Part shown: positions 18,949-24,690 of the stretch, in pieces
Layout: each line of letters opens with the position of its first letter
Position numbering within the stretch: position 1 is the first letter of the stretch
Virus record (IMG/VR): IMGVR_UViG_3300030104_003497
Location: 17,509 to 42,198 of that record
Direction: 5' to 3' (one strand)
DNA: 24,690 nt
Source: a virus
Notes under the pieces: generated by a model
What the model saw: only the letters and a program-made list of their open reading frames with translations
What the model was told of the DNA's origin: nothing
The model's database searches: none
Position numbers and translations under genes: made by a program

Positions 18949-19728
18949 ATGGTAGAAATTAAAAGAAGAATTAATCATAAAACAGCTATGTACCCTATCT
19001 ACACGAAAGATGAGGCAGATAAGAAAAAGCTGAAATATGTGTATTGGAAAGAGTGTGATACAGGGGATTGGGGGCTAACAGATGATGGTTACGTATCCGA
19101 ATGTATCTCTCGCTCTGATTATACAGATAAAAATGGAAATGCACGTACATTTATCAAATTAAGCTGCGGTGTAGGCTGGTGTTCGCAGTTTTCTAAGATA
19201 GAATTTGAGCTAAATAGAGCATATAATGTCTATTCTAAGACAAATCCAGCAAAAGACTGGAAAGAGCAGGAAGCTGGCACAACCAGAGCTAAGAATACAG
19301 TGAACGCATACGCAAATATGCTGTTATCAGGGGATAAGGTGGACTTTTCTACATTAGGCAACATCTATCGCCCAGACCAAAAGGTTCCTGAAGCAACAGT
19401 ACGTAGGTTTTTAAAACAAAAGGTGGCAAAACGCATGGTAGAAAAGAAATTAAAGGATTTATTAACGCAGAAGAGTGTTAATAAGGAGTTTGCAGTAGAT
19501 AACCTACTGCGTGCTCTGCATATGGCAGAAGGAAAGGGTGATGTAAACAACTTTCTCAAGGCAAATGATGCCATTATGGACTTACTAGAGATGAAACCTA
19601 GTAAAAAGGTCACTACGGATACCGTACAGATCGATTTAACCAAACAAATAGCTGATACGATAGCAACGGAGGAAAAGAAACTCGTATTACAAAGGAAAGA
19701 AGAAACAAATGAGCAGGACACTACCTGA
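18949..19728 (+). CDS. Probable terminase small subunit
   Basis: 259 residues, two genes and 645 bases upstream of the large terminase. The first 100 residues are mixed (LTDDGYVSECISRSDYTDKN, FIKLSCGVGWCSQFSKIEFE). The second half is helical (ATVRRFLKQKVAKRMVEKKL) and ends with ALHMAEGKGDVNNFLKANDA and IMDLLEMKP, a pattern seen in small terminases whose C-terminal helices precede a disordered tail. No SD: the ATG is glued to the AGTACT cluster, so translation may be leaderless-like or regulated. Role: recognises packaging sequence and loads the large subunit. The call depends on context and pattern. Confidence 0.65.
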   Translation: MVEIKRRINHKTAMYPIYTKDEADKKKLKYVYWKECDTGDWGLTDDGYVSECISRSDYTDKNGNARTFIKLSCGVGWCSQFSKIEFELNRAYNVYSKTNPAKDWKEQEAGTTRAKNTVNAYANMLLSGDKVDFSTLGNIYRPDQKVPEATVRRFLKQKVAKRMVEKKLKDLLTQKSVNKEFAVDNLLRALHMAEGKGDVNNFLKANDAIMDLLEMKPSKKVTTDTVQIDLTKQIADTIATEEKKLVLQRKEETNEQDTT

Positions 19729-19909
19729 AGATGACTACGACAACACATATGAACATATTAACGAAGATCAATTGGAGATTGCAGTAAGGGCATTACATGT
19801 TATATCTGCAATGCCTACAGCAGAGCCTGAGTTTCTGTCTAGTGTAGCATTGGATGCATTACAAGAGATGGAAACATATGGGATGTTATACGATGAGATT
19901 TATTTATGA
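19709..19909 (+). CDS. Hypothetical 66-aa acidic protein
   Basis: Starts MSRTLPEDDYDNTYEHINED; helical (DQLEIAVRALHVISAMPTAE) and acidic. SD-like AAAGGAAAG lies upstream within the terminase small gene, which it overlaps by 20 bases; its stop overlaps the next start as ATGA. Function unknown. Confidence 0.65.
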   Translation: MSRTLPEDDYDNTYEHINEDQLEIAVRALHVISAMPTAEPEFLSSVALDALQEMETYGMLYDEIYL

Positions 19910-20229
19910 AAAAAGAACATGAGTGGATAGATGATGATAAGCGATATATCCTAAGAGCTGATAAATGGAACTGGATATTAATATCTGGTAATTCAGAGTT
20001 AGATGATGAAGCTTATTTCAGTAATGCAGAAAGATGGTATTTTACAGATTTTATCGAGTTCTCTAAAAAATTATTTAGTATAAAATCTAGGGAAGAGGTC
20101 TTAAAGCTAGGTTTTGACAAATTACCTCAAGTATTTACCAATGCAGAAAAGAAATTAGAAAGAATCTACTCTATTATAAGTAGTGTAGATGAAAAAAAGA
20201 AGTTAGGTGTTAAAAATAGTAAGCGATAA
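19906..20229 (+). CDS. Hypothetical 107-aa protein
   Basis: Starts MKKEHEWIDDDKRYILRADK; aromatic strands (WNWILISGNSELDDEAYF), then ERWYFTDFIEFSKKLFSI and a lysine-rich tail (DEKKKLGVKNSKR). Coupled at both ends (ATGA upstream, TAATG downstream). No family recognised; lies in the packaging block. Confidence 0.65.
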   Translation: MKKEHEWIDDDKRYILRADKWNWILISGNSELDDEAYFSNAERWYFTDFIEFSKKLFSIKSREEVLKLGFDKLPQVFTNAEKKLERIYSIISSVDEKKKLGVKNSKR

Positions 20230-20387
20230 TGTTCGCATATTGCCCCTTAATCGAGAGAACGTGTGCTTATGCAACAGATTGTAAGGATCACAAACATTGC
20301 GGGCTAAAAACAGGCGATTATGAGTTTACAAAGATTCATAATATAAGCAAATGCCCTAAACCTAAGAAAAAAAGTGGAAGAAGATAG
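20229..20387 (+). CDS. Cys-rich small protein, 52 aa, probable zinc-binder
   Basis: Starts MFAYCPLIERTCAYATDCKD with C5, C12, C18, C24 and C42 plus H21 and H23, then a very basic tail (PKPKKKSGRR). It overlaps the upstream stop (TAATG) and runs 14 bases into the terminase large gene. Probably a small metal-stabilised DNA- or protein-binding partner in packaging or expression; function unproven. Confidence 0.65.
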   Translation: MFAYCPLIERTCAYATDCKDHKHCGLKTGDYEFTKIHNISKCPKPKKKSGRR

Positions 20388-21849
20388 AAAAAAAGTATTT
20401 AATAAATTAAAAAATAATATGATAATGTTTGGAAAAGTAGCTATGCCAAATATGTTTACAGCTCCTTCTCCAGACTTTCATTATCAAATTGCTGATGCTT
20501 TACTTGACAACGCCTCCAAGCAAGTGAACATCATTGCCCCTCGTGGTCATGCTAAATCCTCCATTGTTGGTGGTGTATTTCCACTATATCATATCATGCA
20601 TCACGAGGGTGCAAAACTTATAGTCCTTGTATCAAGAACACAAGACCATGCTATTAAGCTATTGGGTACAATTAAAGATACATTAGACTATAGCCAAACA
20701 TTTAGAGCCATATATGGGTATTGGGGGCAACATTCTGCTAGGCAATGGGCTAAGTCAGAAGTTGAATTAAAAGATGGTTCTATGATAATCTGCAAAGGGA
20801 CAGGTCAGCAGTTACGTGGTATAAAAGTAGGCTCTCAAAGACCTACGCTTATTATTGTAGATGACCCTGAAGATGAAAATAATACGAAAACCGCAGAAGC
20901 GATGGAGCAGAACCTTCGTTGGTTATTGCAGTCAGCAGTACCATCACTAGACCCAAAGAAAGGTAAGATAATTGTTATTGGTACGCCACAGCATCAACGC
21001 TGTTTAGTAGAAGTACTAAAAGAAATGAAAGGTTGGAATAATATGCATTTTGCTCCCGATATGGATAGAAAGATAGCATTATGGGAAGAGTGGCAACCAA
21101 TTAAGAAATTGCAGCAAAAGAAAGAAGAGTTAGAGTCTATTGCACGTGTTAGTGTCTTTTACAGAGAATATCTATGTCAAATTGTAGGAGATGAAGATCA
21201 GCTCTTTAAAGAATCCTATATTAAATATCATAATTATAAATTAGAGTTAGATAGTGAAAAGCAGCACTACCTAACAGACGGGGAAGAAAAAATACCTGTT
21301 AACGTCTTTATGGGGGTTGATCCTGCATCCTCAATACGCAAGACAGCTGACTACTCGGTTATTATGCCAGTAGCAGTTGACAATCAAAACAATCGGTATA
21401 TTCTAGAATATTACCGCAAAAGAGCAACTCCCATGAATTTAGCTGAAAGCATCTTAGAGTATTTTAAAATGTATAGACCAGTAAAGGTGCGTATTGAATC
21501 TGTTGGTTATCAGGAAATGCTAAGAGATTATTTAAGACAAAGAACAGAAGAAGAAAACTTATTTATTTCAGGATTAGAAATAAAAGAAATACCAAGAACT
21601 AGTAAATCCTCTAGATTGGAAACAATGGAGCCTTACTTTGCTCAAGGCAAGGTATATATGAAGAAGTCTATGTTAGAGATGAAAGATGAGTTATTACTAT
21701 ATCCTAGAGGAAAGCATGATGACCTGTTAGATGGGTTATATTATGCAATGAAAAAGTGTTATACACCAAATCATGTGGTAGAGCACCAAGAAAAGAATGA
21801 GCGTAAGTATAATGAGAAAAATGATGACATAAGTTGGAAAATTGCTTAA
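20374..21849 (+). CDS. terL: Terminase large subunit (packaging ATPase-nuclease)
   Basis: 491 residues from a GTG start. Walker A-like APRGHAKS (55-62) and Walker B TLIIVDD (158-164) are followed by a GTP motif (IVIGTPQHQR). The RNase H-like nuclease has D316 in GVDPASS, a middle acidic RIESVGYQ (E375) and the terminal HDDLLDGLYYAMK (D449, D450, D453). Length is normal. It cuts concatemeric DNA and drives it through the portal encoded next. The GTG is weakly supported by an A-rich SD; an ATG 45 bases on is an alternative start. Confidence 0.93.
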   Translation: MEEDRKKVFNKLKNNMIMFGKVAMPNMFTAPSPDFHYQIADALLDNASKQVNIIAPRGHAKSSIVGGVFPLYHIMHHEGAKLIVLVSRTQDHAIKLLGTIKDTLDYSQTFRAIYGYWGQHSARQWAKSEVELKDGSMIICKGTGQQLRGIKVGSQRPTLIIVDDPEDENNTKTAEAMEQNLRWLLQSAVPSLDPKKGKIIVIGTPQHQRCLVEVLKEMKGWNNMHFAPDMDRKIALWEEWQPIKKLQQKKEELESIARVSVFYREYLCQIVGDEDQLFKESYIKYHNYKLELDSEKQHYLTDGEEKIPVNVFMGVDPASSIRKTADYSVIMPVAVDNQNNRYILEYYRKRATPMNLAESILEYFKMYRPVKVRIESVGYQEMLRDYLRQRTEEENLFISGLEIKEIPRTSKSSRLETMEPYFAQGKVYMKKSMLEMKDELLLYPRGKHDDLLDGLYYAMKKCYTPNHVVEHQEKNERKYNEKNDDISWKIA

Positions 21850-21855
21850 GATGGA

Positions 21856-21871
21856 ACTTTTTAGTTAAAGT
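21856..21871. promoter_or_regulatory. ACTTT/AAAGT inverted repeat between terminase and portal
   Basis: ACTTTTTAGTTAAAGT resembles the palindrome ACTTTAACTTAAAGT at 18641-18655; both are followed by A and sit just before late genes without a clear SD. Confidence 0.3.
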
Positions 21872-21917
21872 AATCGTTTAAGTAACCAAATGTCTAATCT
21901 TTTCGCATATACGTATA

Positions 21918-24128
21918 TTGTCTCATAGCAAGAACCCAGAAGTACAACTAACACACGACCTTTTAAAAGACTACAGCTCATCTAGAGATAATTGGGCAAA
22001 GCAGGCTGTTGAGGATAATGAATTTCGTAATGGGAAGCAATGGACAGAAGAGCAGGCAAAAGTTCTTCGTTCACGTGCCCAAGAGCCAATTGTAGTTAAT
22101 GTAGTTCATTCTGCAGTAGAGCAAGCAAAAGCAATGCTTACTGCTAACAAACCACGATTTCAGTCTACAGGTAGAGAGACCAGCGATACAGAAGTTGGTC
22201 GTATTTTTTCTGATTTGATGTCCTACATATGGGATCATTCAAATGGTAATGTAGAACTCAAGCAAAGCATTGATGATTACTATGTCAAAGGCATGGGAGT
22301 ATTAATGGCATATACTGATCCCGATAAAGACTTTGGTCGTGGTGAAGTTTGTTTAAAGTCAATAGACCCACTAGAAGTCTATTTTGACCCAAGTAGTAAA
22401 GACCCTTTTGCAAGGGATTCTGGGCATATCATTATTGGCAAGATAATGACAGAAAATCAGCTTGTTGATTATTATCCTGAATATGAGGAAATGATTCAAC
22501 AGGCAACAGAAACCAAGTATATCAATACAACGCCTGAATCAAGGTATGGACGTGAGAGTCAAGACGTAACCTTAAAGTCTCGTTTATCAGGTGAAACAAT
22601 GACAGGTGATAGAGAGCTAGAGTTGTTTGAAAGATATACAAAAATACGGATTCCATATATGAAGATATATGACCCATTTAGTAATGAGGAAAAGGTATTA
22701 AACGAGCAAGAATTTGAAGAGTATAAGCAAGAGCCTATTGTTATTATAACTTCAGCAAATGAGCAAACGATTCACACGGATGCAGCAACAGTAACTGGTT
22801 ATGTACAGATGCACGAGCAGTTTGGAGATACATTCCATATGATGCCAGACCCTATAACGGGTCAACCGATTCCTATGGCTGGGAAAGAACATGAAGGTTC
22901 TATTCCTAACTCAACAACACATATTGATGTTGCAACCAAAAGTCATTTAATTGACGATAAAAAGATTTTAGTAAATCCAATAGAGATTACAAACATAAAG
23001 CAATGTGTTGCTATTGGAGATAAGATGCTGTATGAAGCTGTGCTACCAGTAGAAGAGTATCCAATTGTGCCTATAATGAATGGATTCAATCGTAATCCAT
23101 ATCCTGTTAGTGATGTAAGACTTGTAAAAGGGCTACAAGAGTATATAAATAAAATACGTTCTTTAATTGTAGCTCATGCATCTAGCAGTACTAACGTAAA
23201 ACTTTTAATACCTCGTGGTGCAGTTAATAAAAATCAGGTTGAGCAAGATTGGGGCAGAGCAGGTACAGCCGTTATAGAGTTTGACCCTGAATTAGGTAGT
23301 CCTATTGTAGCATCTCCTGTACCACTTCCAAATGAGTTGTACAAAAACGAAGCAGACGCAAAAGCAGACATTGAGCGAATATTAGGCATATATGCTTTAA
23401 TGCAAGGAGATCAGGGAGCTGCACCACAAACCTTTAAAGGTACTGTCGCAATGGATGAATATGGTCAGAGGCGTATTAAGTCCAAGAGAGACGATATAGA
23501 AGAATCGTTAAATCAATTAGGAAAAGTTATTGTTGGCTTGATTCAATATGTCTACACAGATCAAAAGATTATGAGGATTATGCAACCTAACAATAAACCA
23601 AAAGAAGTGGTTGTTAATAGTCCTTTATATGATGACATAGGGAATGTAGTAGGAAAAATGAATGATATAACTATTGGAAAATACGATATCATTGTTCTTT
23701 CTGGCTCTACTTTACCAAGTAATCGTTGGGGCAGGTTTGAGTACTATATGCAATTATATCAAAGCGGTCTTATAGACCAAATAGAAGTACTAAAGCAGAC
23801 AGATGTTGCAGACATGGAAGGAGTACTTGAACGAGCAGGGCAAATGCAGCAATTACAAGGACAGGTACAACAACAAGAAGAAGAAATTAAAAAGCTTAGA
23901 GGCGACTTACAAACTGCACAAAGAGAATCATTACATGATAGAAAACGTGTTGAGGTCAAAGAATTTGAAAAGAAGCTTGCCAAGGCTGAAGCAAAAGTAG
24001 AAATGGCAGCTAAACTATATCAGACACGATTAGGCGATGAGCTAAAAAATGCTAAGAATGAGATGGATGTTGGAGATAATCCACAACGTCAAATGAATGA
24101 GCGCATATTAAGTCTGGAGGAAAACTAA
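21918..24128 (+). CDS. Portal protein (P22-type, long C-terminal coiled coil)
   Basis: 736 residues, directly after the large terminase. N-terminal text DNWAKQAVEDNEFRNGKQWT, VNVVHSAVEQAKAMLTANKP and the later MNGFNRNPYPVSDVRLVKGL and SGSTLPSNRWGRFEYYMQLY are typical of P22-like portals. Residues about 643-716 form a glutamine/charged coiled coil (MQQLQGQVQQQEEEIKKLRG). It forms the ring at one capsid vertex for DNA entry and exit. The start appears to be TTG: no in-frame ATG or GTG lies between an in-frame stop at 21879 and this codon. A 12-codon ATG ORF at 21890 overlaps it in another frame. Confidence 0.88.
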   Translation: MSHSKNPEVQLTHDLLKDYSSSRDNWAKQAVEDNEFRNGKQWTEEQAKVLRSRAQEPIVVNVVHSAVEQAKAMLTANKPRFQSTGRETSDTEVGRIFSDLMSYIWDHSNGNVELKQSIDDYYVKGMGVLMAYTDPDKDFGRGEVCLKSIDPLEVYFDPSSKDPFARDSGHIIIGKIMTENQLVDYYPEYEEMIQQATETKYINTTPESRYGRESQDVTLKSRLSGETMTGDRELELFERYTKIRIPYMKIYDPFSNEEKVLNEQEFEEYKQEPIVIITSANEQTIHTDAATVTGYVQMHEQFGDTFHMMPDPITGQPIPMAGKEHEGSIPNSTTHIDVATKSHLIDDKKILVNPIEITNIKQCVAIGDKMLYEAVLPVEEYPIVPIMNGFNRNPYPVSDVRLVKGLQEYINKIRSLIVAHASSSTNVKLLIPRGAVNKNQVEQDWGRAGTAVIEFDPELGSPIVASPVPLPNELYKNEADAKADIERILGIYALMQGDQGAAPQTFKGTVAMDEYGQRRIKSKRDDIEESLNQLGKVIVGLIQYVYTDQKIMRIMQPNNKPKEVVVNSPLYDDIGNVVGKMNDITIGKYDIIVLSGSTLPSNRWGRFEYYMQLYQSGLIDQIEVLKQTDVADMEGVLERAGQMQQLQGQVQQQEEEIKKLRGDLQTAQRESLHDRKRVEVKEFEKKLAKAEAKVEMAAKLYQTRLGDELKNAKNEMDVGDNPQRQMNERILSLEEN

Positions 24129-24442
24129 TGGATGTAAATGAAAAAAGCTTTAATGAAGCCTTATCAAATGAATATGGGATGATGCAATTTATTATGAATA
24201 AGGGAGATGATTGGGATGCTGAGTTAAATCCAAACAGAGAAAACTTAGAGACTATCTATCATTTCGGTTTAAAAAATCCAGATAAACTTGCTCAATCATT
24301 TAACAATATTAAAAAATTTCAAAAAGAATTTATTGAACATTTATCTCCAGTATTAATGGCAATTAGTAAAGATTTAGATAACAATCCTTACACAAAAGGA
24401 TTGCCTGCAAAAGGCATAATGAAATCAAAAGATTTTGAGTAA
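24128..24442 (+). CDS. Hypothetical 104-aa late protein
   Basis: Starts MDVNEKSFNEALSNEYGMMQ with SD TCTGGAGGAAA. Helical and acidic (NIKKFQKEFIEHLSPVLMAI). Coupled to the portal stop. It stops at a TAA at 24440, after which the same frame stays open through 17 codons into the following gene. Possibly head-assembly related by position. Confidence 0.65.
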   Translation: MDVNEKSFNEALSNEYGMMQFIMNKGDDWDAELNPNRENLETIYHFGLKNPDKLAQSFNNIKKFQKEFIEHLSPVLMAISKDLDNNPYTKGLPAKGIMKSKDFE

Positions 24443-24493
24443 AAAATTGAGGAAGCGGTTGCTGGAATTAACCAAATCGCAAAGGAAATAATA

Positions 24494-24690
24494 ATGGATA
24501 ATTTAGAAGTACGTGATGCTGGTAGTGCTCCTACACAAGATGTAGAGATGTTTCAAGGTGAAATAGCCAATGAAATACCTTCTGGTGACATCCCACAAGA
24601 TGCACCTTCTACACCTACACAGGAAGCAGCACCAATTACAGAAACTACAGAAAATGGAGTCGAATCAACAGACGACTCTAAACGGTATGA
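24494..24690 (+). CDS. Probable scaffolding protein, N-terminal part, cut by window edge
   Basis: 65 codons visible, starting MDNLEVRDAGSAPTQDVEMF and followed by a disordered Pro/Thr/Glu/Asp-rich stretch (TPTQEAAPITETTENGVES). SD AAAGGAAAT precedes the ATG. An acidic, low-complexity N-terminus right after the portal is what phage scaffolding proteins usually look like; the assignment rests on position and composition. Confidence 0.5.
   Translation, partial: MDNLEVRDAGSAPTQDVEMFQGEIANEIPSGDIPQDAPSTPTQEAAPITETTENGVESTDDSKRY

Noticed and set aside
19365-19748. 127-aa Cys/Phe/Ser-rich minus-strand ORF
   Set aside because: Antisense of the terminase small subunit gene; composition typical of shadow ORFs.

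Overview
The window reads as a stretch of an AT-rich, temperate, tailed-phage genome that is not integrated in a host. It has a terminase large subunit, a P22-type portal protein, a primase-helicase, a Sak-type recombinase, a tyrosine integrase next to an attP-like site, and a gene-dense block of very small early genes. A long portal directly after terminase suggests a podovirus-like phage, but no tail gene is in view. The att site carries the first 59 bases of a proteobacterial-type tRNA-Ala(UGC). An AT-rich proteobacterium is therefore the likely host; a marine alphaproteobacterium is a guess.

Layout, left to right. (1) 1-1811, plus strand: the end of the late module, with the C-terminal part of a large virion protein and a protein carrying an exact metzincin zinc motif. 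(2) 1806-2956: attP region (truncated tRNA-Ala, flanking direct repeats, imperfect inverted repeat) and integrase. (3) 13423 down to 2921, minus strand: a long early operon of about 30 overlapping genes, including a DUF932 protein, Sak-type annealing protein, SSB-like candidate, AEP primase-DnaB-type helicase fusion, PD-(D/E)XK-like nuclease, MazG-like protein and many small unknowns. (4) 13424-14527: the genetic switch, with divergent promoters, TAGACA-type operator half-sites and a rightward regulator with an HTH and a PAS-like domain, followed by a terminator and a nested inverted-repeat structure. (5) 14534-15946, minus: a 470-residue protein whose C-terminus resembles the anti-CRISPR AcrVA2. 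(6) 15947-18300, minus: a structured noncoding block, then a series of monocistronic cassettes, each a conserved 14-base motif, a small gene and a hairpin. (7) 18301-18669: a noncoding divergence region with strong G-over-C skew, the best place in the window for an origin or master control region. (8) 18670-24690, plus strand: the start of the late module (small protein, AGTACT repeat cluster, terminase small subunit, three small genes, terminase large subunit, portal, small protein, start of a probable scaffolding protein).

How it may work together: the HTH-PAS regulator probably represses the leftward early operon and its own promoter. The early operon supplies replication and recombination proteins. 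The integrase would recombine attP with a host tRNA-Ala gene, with the phage supplying the 5' part of the rebuilt tRNA. The cassette block and the AcrVA2-like gene look like accessory or host-takeover genes. The strongest candidate for something undescribed is the motif-hairpin cassette system: ten copies of a 14-base element, most of them 22-28 bases before a start codon and next to a hairpin.
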